Source: Phoronis australis (lineage: Eukaryota > Phoronida > Phoronidae). Taken from it: DNA of 64,000 bases. A model generated the notes under the pieces. The model had not been told where the DNA came from, ran no database searches, and saw only the letters and a program-made list of their open reading frames with translations. Position numbers and translations under genes: made by a program. Location: assembly GCA_002633005.1 (NCBI GenBank), contig NMRA01000381.1:59057-123056 (forward strand), read 5' to 3'. Positions 1 to 13,700 of this stretch are shown piece by piece (position 1 is the first letter of the stretch; every line of letters starts with the position of its first letter).

Positions 1-639
1 GAAATCTGTTAACCAGTTTGACTGAGATGCAATAAGCGAAAAACAAAATTTGACTAGGCGTTTTTTTATTACTTCAAGATCATACACAAACATACATTAT
101 TGCCAACGTTTGAATTCAGAAATAGACAGGCAGCAACGAAATCGGTAACCCAGTAAGGCACTTGTACTGTCCCTTCGGTCGCCCCACATCCTCTATAACC
201 CGGCAGTTATATTCATCAAAATATTGAGAATCAATTTGACATCTTTCGTGAGTTGTGAGATTTGTTCAAAATACGAGAGCTTCCCACCTTAATAGAATTT
301 GGAGGGTTGGCAAAACCATTGTCACATTTCTCTGGCCTGATTTTTTCGAATATATGTTTTATCTAGTGCACTGCAGACGGAAACTCAGCGCGGCAGACAA
401 AGTCGCTGAAAGCGGAGGTTTTGACGCCGGCAACGTTCTTAAACTTTGCAAACATGGGAAGAAAATAAAGTGACAAAAAGGTTCAAGTATTATATTTTGA
501 AGTGAGTTCATGACCCAAGACAATAACTCGTTACCTGTATTGTAATTCAGATTGCTAAACCACCGTCTCAGAGTCCCGGCATCGTTGCACTCATTGTGAT
601 CGTCGATCTTTTTCTAAAAGACGGGGAATCGCGCGTTTC
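1..639. other. Intronic sequence of the TRPA-like gene, nothing recognised
   Basis: No exon, RNA gene or clear repeat was seen. The 72-codon open frame at 255-473 has no recognisable motif. Confidence 0.5.
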
Positions 640-842
640 CTTAGCACTAGGCGCTAAATCTTCATTCTTTAAAAGTCGGGGATGGGTGCTTAACCGAGAG
701 GTGGGCGCTTAACTGGAAATCTTCAAAAATCGCAGGGGGGCGCTTAACTGAGCAGTGGGCGGTTAAATCGAAAATCCACCTAAAGTAGGGGGTGGGCGGT
801 TAACTGAGCATGGGCGTTAACCCGAACGATTACAGTACAAGA
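640..842. repeat. Subterminal GGTGGGCGCTTAA repeat cluster and possible element end
   Basis: Four to five copies of a roughly 50-bp unit with GTGGGCG(C/G)TTAAC and GAAAATCTTC-like spacers. It ends in CCCGAACGATTACAGTAC, similar to the inverted end of the 3062-4506 element (CGGACGAGTACGGTA). It is probably one end of a related element whose other end is lost or lies outside. Confidence 0.5.
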
Positions 843-1729
843 CACAGGTTTACTGCTGACTGCGTGCTGACAAACTGGATGAAACGCATGTTCACTCTTG
901 TACTCTCACTAATAGCAAAAACAACATTAAAGTGCACAGTTAGAAGGGTCACGTCTGCCACTTTATTGGCAGTCTAAGATAACCCCAAACCTGCAGGCAT
1001 CTTCACTTGTCTAGCACTTATGCAGCCAGACCCTTACTTAAAAGAACACAGAGATACAAGAGATGGAGGAATTTGTTTATTGCTATGTTAATCAATCACT
1101 GCAGTGAGTAAACAAGCTTTGGCATCAATTTTCATTTTAAAACAAATGCGGCTTGTGGGAACACTGAATAAAGGCAGGTGAAAGTCACCCCCATGGACAG
1201 CATGCTAGTCTGGCTAAAATGCTAGACTTTGTTGCCACTCAAGTGGACCTTGTGTACCTCTCACAGTACACCTGCTAGTAAGGTCACACCATTCAAGTGG
1301 ACCTAGTGTAGGTCTCACAGTACACCTGATGTCACAACAATTCTAACTAAACTAATGGAGTTCATTTGTTAAGTAATTATAGCTGTTTGTGTAGTCATGT
1401 GAAGATAAAGTAGATCAGAGATAAGAGAGACAAAGTAAATAATCCTCTAGGACATTCACTACCACCATGCTTAGCACCCCTGGATGTCATGGAGATAATA
1501 GCAGGTATCAGCAGAATGAATGTAGATCAATGCAGTCAAGCTCAAGACAAATAGTTATATTACAAATTCAATACTACTCTCTCAAAAAGGTACAAAAACA
1601 TATACACCTGACCTAGTCTTCAAAAGATTAGGCCCACACTATTTTTGGTGGCCAGCGACTTACAATGCAACAGAAAACTTTAGTTATATTAGAGTGACGA
1701 CTGTCAGAATGACACTTGAGAAAGAGAGA

Positions 1730-2120
1730 TACACTAGGTGAGACTGAGACAGTGAGCAAGAGGTACTAGTTAGATTGAGATAGAGAGCAAGAGAGACTAG
1801 GTGAGATTGAGATTGTGAGCAAGAGAGAGGAGAAACTAGGTAAGATTGAGATTGTGAGCAAGAGAGAGGAGAGACTAGGTGAGATTGAGATTGTGAGCAA
1901 GAGAGAGGAGAGACTAGGTAAGATTGAGATTGTGAGCAAGAGAGAGGAGAGAGAGACTAGGTAAGATTGAGATTGTGAGCAAGAGAGAGGAGAGACTAGG
2001 TAAGATTGAGACGGTGAACAAGAGAGAGACAATAGGTGAGACTTGAGACAGTGAGCAAGACAGACACTACTGAGGTGAGATTGAGACGGTGAGAAAGACA
2101 GACACTACTGAGGTGAGATT
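1730..2120. repeat. 39-bp minisatellite
   Basis: About five good units of ATTGAGATTGTGAGCAAGAG followed by AGAGGAGAGACTAGGTAAG, plus diverged flanking units. The unit is a multiple of three, so the minus strand stays open for 88 codons (Leu/Ser-rich). The ORF is a by-product of the repeat, not a gene. Confidence 0.8.
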
Positions 2121-2199
2121 GAGACGGTGAGAAAGACAGAGTGAGCAAAACAACATTGTAATTACACTAAATATGAAGAATTTCCAATGTCTACTTTTG

Positions 2200-3059
2200 A
2201 GAGTGATTCAGAAAGCCGATTCGGATACATCGAAAAATGCCAGAGCTATGGACCTATAAACAGACTGTCAAAGTGCAAATGAAGCCAGATATGCTCTCCT
2301 CAATAGGAACACATCAGCCACCTTCTATCATGATTCCTCAAGAAGTTTGGAAGACACAAAAACAAAAGAATGGCCACTAGGGGCCGCAACATCTCAAACA
2401 GGCCCCGTGCTGTAGCCTACGCGAAAGTAACTGATTTGTCAAATTTCATGAACATCCATTAAGGAACCTGGAAGATATCAAACGCAAAGAAAAACAAAAT
2501 TGTCTCTAGGCGACACTGCAGTAGTGAGATTTGTCTCTCCAAATCCATATCAGTTGTACTCTGACATAAGATTCGCCAAGGAAGTTGCATTGAGTCTCAG
2601 GCAAATAATAAAATTAGAGCAAGAGGGTACCACAGCAGTCAGATCTGATCGTCAGCCATGAACTTCCAAGTAGGAACACATATGCCAATTTTCATGATGC
2701 TCCTTAGAGTGATTTGGCCAATAGAGAGGCATCATACACCAAAAACCAGACTCAAACATAATAAAAGTGGCCACAAAGTGACATACATTATGTCGCATCT
2801 ATCCAAAAATGAGAAAAAGTCACAGTCTCCTTAATGTCATGAACATATGTCAAGGTACCCTGAAGATACAGAGGAAGCGTAAAAAATAAAATTATCTCTA
2901 GGGGGACAGGGGTAGTCAGATCTGCACTAAAATTTCCCCATGCCGTCTCATATATGATAGAACATGTCTGCAAAATTCCACGAACATCCAGCAATGGGTT
3001 TTGGAGATACAGCTGCACATGCCAGACGGACGGGGATGGTGGAATAATGCACCCACATG
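2200..3059 (+). repeat. Composite dispersed repeat, 5'-truncated copy
   Basis: Modules seen: ATGGCCACTAGGGGCCGC (2370), AGGAACCTGGAAGATA, ATTATCTCTAGGGGGACA, GTAGTCAGATCTG, CACGAACATCCAGC and a GCCAGACGGACGGGGATG tail ending in CACCCACATG. The hairpin tail is interrupted at 3060 by the TIR element. Confidence 0.65.
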
Positions 3060-3061
3060 TA

Positions 3062-4506
3062 CCGTACTCGTCCGAGTTACCGCGCAGGGCACTTAAATTG
3101 GGAATCTAAAAAAACAGGGGGTGGGTGGTAAGCCGAGCATGGGCAGTTAAAATCAAAATTTTTGAAAAGTCGGAAGTTGTTGCTTACTGCACGGAGGACA
3201 GATTTTACCCGAACGGAGCTACATTGACATCGGACTTCCAAGCGTATCAGTTAAAATATAGGTCGGGGGATTGAAGTGACGGACTTCAACGGCTTGCACA
3301 CACGATACAGTGGCATCGTGATCCTGAGCGTGATTGGGTTTTTACGTACCTCGGTGGCTGCTCGTCATCTCTTAGAAATAAGGTATTCCTACAGGTAGGC
3401 ATGCATTCAGAAGGGCAAGTTTCTTGAAAGAAAGGACAGATCAAACAAGACTCCACTAGTCCGTGGAGCATTTTTAAGGGAAGCACTTGATTGTGTAAAG
3501 ATTAGCTTGCCCTGTACACTTAGGCAACCAAGCAGGTGCCAATGATTGACAGGTCTTCTTCAGTACTGAACTTAGGCAACCAAGCAGGTGCTAATGATTG
3601 ACAGGTCTTCTTATTGAATGCTTTGAACTATGTAACATTTTATATACATTGTATATTTCTTTTTGAGTTCAAAGCCAACACCGCTGTCGTTCAAAGCACA
3701 TGCTCAACAATCGGACAATACTACTATTAGCCAATAGGGGTACTTGGTCAGTTGCTAAAATAATGAAGCAAAAACACATCTTGTAAAAAGTCATCAGCCA
3801 AATTAAAAGGTCAAAAAATAAGTTTTTGACCACGTAGAACGTGGACAGAATGTTTGACTTGCGCTAATGACAAGTTGATTTTTGCGCTCTTGCCTTTGGT
3901 TGGGTGCTTTCATTTTGGTGTAAGGAGTGAGTCATTAAAAACATGCGCTTAACCAAGACGGGAACAGCGACATAAGTTGGCTTGTTACAATGCCATGAAC
4001 CATGTCTTTTCTTAATATTTTAATGCTCAGGGTGGTTATGTTTTGTGTACTGTCACAGGGAATCACAGAAAGGTTGGCCACGGATGTGATATCCCTGTCG
4101 AGTACTGCTTTGCTGGTTCTTCTACAGCAAATGAAATACATTCGACAAGCGCCATCTCAGTGATCAGTACATGCCGAAACGAGTTCCGCGCGAGCCAAAT
4201 GAAACAATTGTGTCTCCTTCAGTAAAGGGCATGAGAATATGGGCATTTTACCACCATAGTAAGGCAAGGTCCCAGTTCTGCTAAAACTGATTGATTGTCA
4301 CAGAAAGGTAACCGAGTTGCGCACAGTTTGGAGTCTTAATTTTGTACGATGAACGTTCACAGAAGCACAGATACTTTTACGGAAGTCTCAATCATGAAAA
4401 ATTGGGGGTGAGCATTAAGTCGAGCATGGGCACTTAAAAATAAAAAATTGAAATTTTCAGGGGTGGGCGGTAAGCCGAGCATGGGCCGTAAACCGGACGA
4501 GTACGG
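3062..4506. mobile_element. Non-autonomous TIR element (CCGTACTCGTCCG) with TA duplication
   Basis: The left end is TA then CCGTACTCGTCCG; the right end is its exact reverse complement CGGACGAGTACGG then TA. The element is 1445 bp. Inside each end are subterminal copies of a GGTGGGYGGTAAGCCGAGCATGGGC-like motif. No transposase ORF is visible. It appears to be inserted into the hairpin tail of the composite repeat at 2.2-3.06 kb. Confidence 0.7.
3516..3613. repeat. Direct duplication (about 55-bp period) inside the TIR element
   Basis: CTTAGGCAACCAAGCAGGTG and ATGATTGACAGGTCTTCTT occur twice in tandem with two mismatches. Confidence 0.75.
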
Positions 4507-4778
4507 TAGATAATTATGAGAGTGCATAAAGTGGATGTCACAGTGTCACCTTGGGTTTTTCAACTAAAAACCATAGCCTCAAAGCAGTTAAAGAGGCACA
4601 TAGTGAGTGTAAATTTTATGTCGGACCAGAAATGTGGTCCACAGTGTGTGAACAATTTTGCGAGCAAGAACTGTTCATAAGACAGTCACAAATTCCATTT
4701 CAAGAAGTAGTAACTTACTAAATACCAACAATTAAACTTCAGTGTTTACCATTTATCCAACAGTTGGAGTGAACTTAC

Positions 4779-7700
4779 TCTTTTCAATGAGTCTTTTTGC
4801 CACATCATAATGACTGTTTTCCACAGCCAGGTGTAAGGCGGTTGATTTGTCTGTATCTTGATCGGTGACCATTCGCGAGATGGTGACCCAGCCATCGAGC
4901 TTCTCTGCGGCATTCAACAGTAAATTGACAATTTCTAAGTTGCCTTCAGCGGCAGCCAAATGCAAAGGAGTAGAGCTTTCTTCATCTATGCAGCGAAGAT
5001 TGGCACCTGCTTCAATCAACAGCTTGGCCACACCTGGCTGATTGTGACTGGCTGCCATATGCAATGCTGTCGTCTGCTGTTTATCTACTGCCTGAAATGC
5101 ACAATTCATAATTAGAAAATCTCCAAACAGTCTTCTGATGGCACAAGTAACAAGAGTAACGCGGAGTGTTGAAATGCGCCCACGAATGTATCGCAAATGG
5201 TGTGCTTTTAAGTTATTTGTATCATAAAAATGGCCACTAGATGGCGCAAAAACGTACAATCCATCCAAAAATGGGAACATGCCATATTTCATAAAAATCT
5301 GTCAAGGAACTTCAGAGAAACAAAGGAAAACAGAACAAAATGAAATTGCCACTTGTGGGCACAGCGTCCGTTCCATCCGCCTGAAAGTCGTCGTCTGTTA
5401 TCTTCATATAAATTCACTTACTAAATTTAATAAAGATCCTGCAGTGGGTTTTGAAGATACAGCTGTAGGCACAAAACAAAACAAAACTACCACTAGGAGG
5501 CACCACATCAAACGTCCTCTTCACACTGAAAAACATGTACGCCAATTTTCAAAACCATTCCTAGAATAATTTGGTTGATCGAGGGGTGGACGTCAAAAAC
5601 AAGATTTGAAAACAGCAAAAATGGCCACCAGGTGGCGCAAAATACCTCGATCCATTCCAAAAACAGGATGATAGTGTCATCTCACCAATAGATGCCTATA
5701 ATCAAAATCTTATGAAAATCTGTTGAGAACCTTTGAAGATACAGACTGGTAAACATAAAAAACTAAAATTGCCACTAGGATGCACACCAGAAGTCAGATC
5801 CGTCCGAAAGTCGACATCCATTATTGTCAACATCATATAAATACACCTGCTAAATTAAGTAAAGATCCTGCAAACGGTTTAATAGATACAGCCATGAGCG
5901 CAAAAACAACAAAACTGCCACTAGGAGGCGCCACAGTAGTTGACCTCATGGGAAAATTGTCGTCAACCGTCCACTTCATAGTAAAAACATACATGCAAAT
6001 TTCCACAATTATCCTGAAAGGCATTTGGTTAATAGACGAGTGGACGCCAAAAAAACAGACTCGAAAACAGTAAAAATGGCCACCAGGTGACGCACACTAC
6101 GTCAAATCCATCCAAAAACGGGAGGATAGCGTCATATCCCTAATAGGTGCCTATGTATCAAATTTAATGAAAATCCGTTCAGGACTTTTGAAGATACAGA
6201 GGTAAACGTAAAAAATTCAAATTGCCACTAAGGGGCACACCGGTAGTCGGATCCGTCCGAAAGTTTGCTCATGCCGTCCCATCCACAGAAGGAACACATG
6301 TGCAAAATTTCATGAACATACATTAAGGCGTTTTGGAGATAGAGCAGCGGACGCCAGACGGACGGAGATGACGGCATAATGCGTCCACATATAAATATGT
6401 GGGCACATAAAAATGTATAGATAACCATGAAAGCTATAGATCATCTCTACTTTCCAACATCTTCAATGTTCATTACCATACTTAGTTGCAACTTTTTTGA
6501 TCAGTTTTGATCTTTCTCATTTGTGGGTTGAAATAAGAAATTAAAGAAAATTCAATGTATAGGCAACTTGTCAATCCATTTGGTTACTTAGGAAAGTCTT
6601 AGTAAGTTACAAGATGCCAACAAGGCAATTCTTCTCAAGATGCAGGTTGGACATAGAATTTATATGTAGCACTGCATTGAGTTTGACAAATTAAATCGAC
6701 ACACAATTAAGCAGTCATGGGAGATAACTTGATGCATTATCAAAAGTAGTTAGTAGTGCTATACAGTAACTAGACAAACCAGGGGAGATAACATGAAATG
6801 CAGGGATTAGTATAATGATCATGATTATTCTTATAATTATTTTCATTACCACTACCATTACTCGTATCAAAACCTTTGCTCAAGCAGCACAAATAAAATG
6901 AAGATACGTGCTTTACAACATGTCACAAATGTTGCCAGGCAAACATGAGATGACTGATAATTCTTACCTCTATTTTTATGTCTCGAAAGCTCAGCAGCTC
7001 TTTTGCAGCCTGTTCGTTTCCTCGCATAGCAGCAAAATGAAGAGGTGTACACTCATACGCATCACGTGCATTGATATTTGCACCAAAATCAACAAGCACA
7101 GAGAAAATCTTGGGCACCTCAAGGTCACCAGCTATTGAGGCTCCGTCTGCATCATCACTAGATGGCAGCAGCTGTCAAATAACAATGAACAATGTCTACT
7201 TCATAACAAAAATTGTATCAAATATCTTAGCAAAAGGAAATAACTTAAGTAAAACCCCAAAAAATATCATGTGCAATTAGATATATTTTGTTACTGTGTA
7301 TTTCTAAAAAGCCCCCATGAAATAATGATAATACTTTGGCCATATCATAAAAAGACAGGACAGGGTTAAAGGAATAAACTCATTGATCTGCGTAAATCAC
7401 TACCATTCTGCGTCAAAAGCAATACAATTGTAAGCTGATTTCTAAATCGGATAGTTCACTATCTGAACACCAGATGGAAGGAGAGTGTTGCATTATATGA
7501 TCAAATCTTTCCATCTGGTTGAACCATCTATTGTAGTTGTTGTTCACCTAATAATGTCCCGGCATGCATCGGAACATCCTCTCCGGTAACTGCCATTTTA
7601 ATGAAGGACGTGCAGAGTTTTCTTTACTTTTTATTCATCGCCATCGTCATCATCAAGATGACATCTCCATCTGCATCAATAGAGAGCATGGCTCCCTGAA

Positions 7701-10700
7701 AGACCTTGTATGCAGGGCTGCCAACTGTTACATATTTTTACTTAACAATGACTATGGAAGCGCTTGATCAAGGCAGAAAGTACCAAAAAGTGACGGAAAC
7801 AGTCGAGAACGCAAGATCCCAACAATAATACTTATTTTGAGTACCAGTGCATAATGCAACTTGCATTCGAACAGTACATAACGCAACTTGCATACGAACA
7901 CTGCATAATGCAATTGAACTTGCATTCGAACAGTGCATAACGCAACTTGCAAACAAAATTTCCCTTTTGTGATTGGTCATTTGCACTTTGTGAAGGACTG
8001 ACCTAGGAAAAATGTGCTTACTTGTTCTTGCACTGTGGGATATCACACGCTTTGGACATCGTGTATGTCGAGAGTGAAATTTTGGAACTAGATCACATTT
8101 GGAAAATGGGAAAGAAATTAACCGCAATTCATCACACAGTCAATGTTGAGAGCCTTGTAACACCGGCATGGATTCAGAATTAAGAGATAACGAGATTTAT
8201 GAGGCTGTGGTAGAGTGGGAAGAAATCAAACATGTCGACAGCAAAAACCAAAAAAACATTGATGCGACGAGCTGAGTTCTTACGTAATGATCATTTTAAG
8301 TTATAAGTTTTTTACCGGAATTAAAATTTGTTGTTTTGGTGTGTATTGATCTATCGCGTGACTGAAATATAAACTGTCTGAAAATGTTAGAAGTCATCCA
8401 AGTTTTCAGTTGCAAAATAACGTGAATGTTACAGATTATGTCCAGACTGGGTTGGCAGCCCTGTGTATGTCTTATGGCTTTAACAATATGACAAATCAAT
8501 GTTGATACTATGGGCAAGATGCCTCTACATAGCAGTACTGACACAATGTAGTGACTGTGGCCAAGATGTCTCTACATAGCAGTATTGCCACACCACAATA
8601 CAATGACTGTTGTTGGCGTAAGGAGTGCACGGACCCTTCTAAGAAACTGGCCTTAGATCATTTTTGACTTGTGTCTAAGATTTGCCTCACCTTCCAAACT
8701 TTGAAACTTCCACATCCGCTAAGTTAGTCGAGCTTAAGACAAAACTTAGTCAAAAACTTAGTCAAAAACTTAAGTCAAACTTAAAATCACTTCCTTGGAA
8801 CGGACTTAAGAAAATTTGAATTTTTATCTTAAAATTGGAAAGTTGGAACCACATATTCATTCCATGTGTTAACTGGGAGAGACAATCTTCTAGGAATAAC
8901 AATGGCTAACCAACATTTCCCAAAAATACAGAGCTTTTTGGCACATATTTAAATTTGATTAAAACTGATTTGATAAAACAATGAATCTTTTTACTCTCGT
9001 GTTAGAAAAGTACAAAACTAAATAGCAACTCATTTGCTGTAAATGAACCTGCATTTTAGGACAACCCTGGCCTGTTTGGTAAACATTGGCTGATAGTTAA
9101 GGAACTGGAGCTATGACATATTAATACACTAAAGATGACCAGGTAAAACTGATGCTTGCTATATCCCAGAACTGACTGTGATTACAAAGTGCTGTAGTGA
9201 TATCCAGCACACACAAGCACTCTCATGCTCTCTGAGCAGTACCTGAGTGCTTGACACAGATGCAACAATGCCATTTGTGAGACTCATTGATTTCATACGA
9301 ACCTTAGACTTGAGTAAACATCACTTATAGGAAAAGTAATCAACAGGGAAACTGTGTTGATATCAATTTGTTAATCATCGACCTATAACTGGTTTACACT
9401 GTACACTACTTCCAAGGTTCGTTATTGCTAACAGGTACCAAGGAACAACTAAAAAGCGCTGAAATGTCGTTACGTTAAAAAGTCTTCAGTATGGGACACA
9501 ATATGGCGCAAAGGTGAAATTTCAATTTGTAAAATTTCTCAAGAAAAATAACTTTTCAGGAAAATTTACTTTGCTTATAAGATAGTTTGTATGTCGTAGC
9601 TATTACCAAACTCAGTAAAATTGTAAGCATTCACAACAATAAGGTAAACTGCTGAAAAGTAACAATATGGCAAAATTAGCAATTGTGTTTATTCCAAATT
9701 GAAGATAAATTTTTACTATAAATTACGATGGTTGAAAAAATATACAGCGTGGGCACTTTAGTGACGGTTATGACTGCAGTGTTACAGAGCAATACCGACA
9801 ACAATCAAAACATGAAAGATAATTTCAGAATCTTAAGATATTACATCATAGTCAGGTATACTATAAATAGTCCAAGACTACAGCTGTTAGCAGCCTTAAT
9901 GAGCTAATTCCTTTTTCCAGCAGATAGCACACATGAAGTAAGGATGTCTAGTCGTGGTCAATGAATGAATGAATGATTCCAGGCATCAGTAAGACATCAG
10001 CTTGGACAGCATGCTAATTACAAGCACTTCACAATACAGCAGTAATTTCTATATTTTGGACAGCCTCACCAATTTCTGACACTACATAACTGGAAAATGA
10101 GAAACTTTCATTGTTGTTGATGAGACAAAAATTTTTTACCATATCAAAGCATTTCCCATCATCTTTTGATTCAAAATTGAGAAAATGGCTCCAAACTACT
10201 ATCACAAAAAACTATATTTTCAAGTCAGGAGTATACCACACCAGTATTAAAACATGTCAAATTAGTACATAATCTAGAACGCAGGTAAAACAAAAGTGTT
10301 GAATTAGTATTAATCCAATATTTTCAAATCATCCAAGTTATTCAGTATATTGATTCTGGCAAGGAAGGTGGCTTCACAATCAAAACAAAAGAGGTACAAT
10401 CATAACAATTGCATAATTGGTCTAGATTAAAATTTCCCTATTTCAAGTTCAAGTACCACTATATAGATCCAATAATATTTTAAAAGAGTAATCTTTGTTA
10501 CCCCATATTTGAATTGGCAAGTATTCTGTTTTCTTATTAACAACATTTATAAAATGATATGAAGTAATGAACAGTTTACATGGGCTTTAATAAAAAGTAG
10601 GCAAGGAGACTGATGCCTTTTGTGATGTACCAGATGTACTTAGACCACAAGGCCCATTGCACTAATCACCTGATTATGACTCATGGGAACCCTCAGCTTG

Positions 10701-13700
10701 GGGCACCTCATGGGTAAAGTCTTCCAATCTCCCAGTTTTCCTCAGGAGGTTGGAAAGACTAGTAGTAAACCTGAATAATCAAGCGATTTCTTCCAAGCAA
10801 ATTATCTGTACATCAATTGGTAGATTGCGAATCCTTTGATAGGCAGAGCAAATTTTACTAAATAACACTGAGGAGCGTCAGCCTTCATGCCACACTTTGG
10901 GCTGCGTCTGCATGTCATGTGGCCTGTGATGTTTGGATGGCAACATGGTTGCAGGGCCCAGTAACAATGTGGATCACCTGCCAAATACCAAGCCTAAGCA
11001 TAAGAGCCTCTCAGAACACTTCGGTTTAATGGGGCTTGAAAATATTTGCTTTGTTTGTCTGCAAGTGGAACGCTTCCTGCAAGCATCTGCATACAATTGA
11101 GCACCCACTGTTTCAACTTCGTTTTGCAGCACCCGTAGGAAACTGGAATACAGCCAGGGACTGGTGCATAGCAGACTGTATTTGCAGCACCCGTAGGAAA
11201 CTGGAATACAGCCAGGGACTGGTACATAGCAGACTGTATTTGCAGCTTTGACCCTGTTGACAAAGACACTTTGTCCAGTCGCCAACTGATATGCTCATCC
11301 ACACAGGTCCTGGGACATAACTAAAGTATATTTTGGGCTTGGTGACAGCTTTAATGGCTGCTTGAATGAGAATATAAATAACTCCTTGTCGTCAAGGACT
11401 GCCTCATATTCTCTAGCCAGTTGAGCAGCCTGGTGGATCAACATTACCCAAATATTAGCAATTGTAGAGCAAACACTGACTTCTTGTTGAAATACTTCTG
11501 GAGATGTCATTGGTTTAATTTGTAAGGTAAACAAAGATGTTAAAAAGCATGGAACTTTTAACTTTAATATTTCCATCCAAAATGAAGATGCAAGGTTTAA
11601 CTATAATTACCGCATCGCCTGATCCAGCTTTGTCATCTAGTCTGTTGTCAGACTGAGACTTTTTCATCCGTACTCGTTTGTAGCGAGCTGCAAAGTGAAG
11701 GGGGGTCGCATCGTCCTCTCCCAAGTTGTTGGCATCTAAAAATAACAAACAGAAATAGGATGTCAATGGGCAGATACACAAAAAACAGGATGTCAATGGA
11801 CAGATAAATGTAGAACTAAGAGGAAAGTGGACATGAAAAGTCTGTGCACTCTACATGTTTATGGCCTGATTTGATTATGTCCTATTTAATAGTTGCTGCA
11901 TTGTTATTGGCATGGTCTACAATTGTTTAATTTTACTTGGTGCTGATAGTAAGAGTACACATTAAGTTGAAAGAAATAGCAATTATAGGCCGTATTCACC
12001 CAGTTGCCATGATAGTAGTAAGCCTCTTTTTAGGTTTAAAACCTAGAAAGAGGCTCACCTTTAAAATGGCGACAGCGTGAATATGGTGTACTCCTTGAAA
12101 TTGAGTCAAGTTTACAAAAACAAAAAATATAATTTAAGATTTCATAGACCACGTCTAGTTCCCAGTAAATTTTGTTCTTTCTTCAGGGATTTAGATTTTT
12201 GGAGTTAATTAATTTTACAGTCTATGGTTGAGTTTGCAACTATTGATTATGTTCAGTTGGATGTCTTACTTAGTGTTTATAGATCAAGCTTAGGCTAATA
12301 TTTACTCAATACATTTGCTGACTAGACAAGCCAAGTCACAATGTGTTTCATCCACAGTCATTTCATCTTATTCAACCTTCATTCATATTGATCACCAACT
12401 TTTAAGACAAGCTATGGAACAGTTGATAGATTATCTTTTAAACTTGTAAATTATGTTGACTAGCATCCCTACCTTCAATTTCATTATTACATTTATCACC
12501 TTTTAAAAGTGCATTGGATGTATATTAATTTATTTTATTTTCAATAACTAGAATTAAAACAAGCAAGAATAACATGAGGTAAAAGAAAACTAATAATTAA
12601 CAAATGTTTCAATTCAGAGACTATCCCTAACTTGGTTACAAAATGCTTGAATTCCGCAGAATCCATTAAATGGAGCTCAGGTCATGTGTACTATTTTTCA
12701 TATTCACAGTAAACATTAGGCCTTTGGGCTTGGTTGGTTTATTTTGATAACCAAACAATGGAATAGGTATGTAAAACAGGTTGAGGAAACAACATGGTGA
12801 TCAGACAAAAATATCATAAGGTCAGTCAGCGATCACAGGTCAGGGTGATCTAGAGTTGTGTGGCCAGGGTATTAAGGAGTTGGTCAACTGCTTGCACAAC
12901 CACCATCAGGGACCTCACTGGTGTTGAAGGCAAAGGGGGCCTGTGCCTTCTTACTGGAGAATTTGAATCACATGGGAGAAAGGGAAGAGCACAATTTACA
13001 TACCACAAAAACCATTGCCACATAATTTCATTTTTAGATTTTTCATTGTCTAAATAATCAAAAGTTTACAAGAGATTTAATTCACTGTTATTAAGAATTA
13101 GTGAGAGGTAACATGAAGCATTAGTAGCAGAATGGAGTACTTCACATACCTGCACCCTTTTCAAGCAGGACCCTCGCGGTGTTATAGTTGTCGTAACGTG
13201 CTGCATAATGTAGTGCCGACAATCCGTTCTCATCGTGTTTGTTGATCTTCTTTCGACCCAAGTTGGTGACAATCTTATTCATCTGAACTGAGTCGCCATC
13301 TCTTGCTGCCTGCAACAAGTACAAACTATATGTATTGCATAAACATGCCTACCATACATATGAAAATGGTGATAACTAGACAGTGTGGCCATCTTCCCAT
13401 TTTAAATGGATCATAGCCAAATTTCGATTAAATACAATAAAGAACAGCTGAATCACACCTGAATGAAAAGTCTCTTGCATGTGAGAAAATGGAAATTACC
13501 TTAAGAATTTAAGATGCATCAATTTTTAATGCTTTTAGGCGTAAGATGACAGTAAAATGACCAGTTTATAATGGGTGGTAATGGACACAAAACTGTTTGG
13601 ATTTTAACCAAATAGTCAGCAGAACCATCACCAGACATAGGGTATTATACCCTGCTAAAACAAAAATTTGAAACTAATTATCATTTGTTTCACGTAATGA

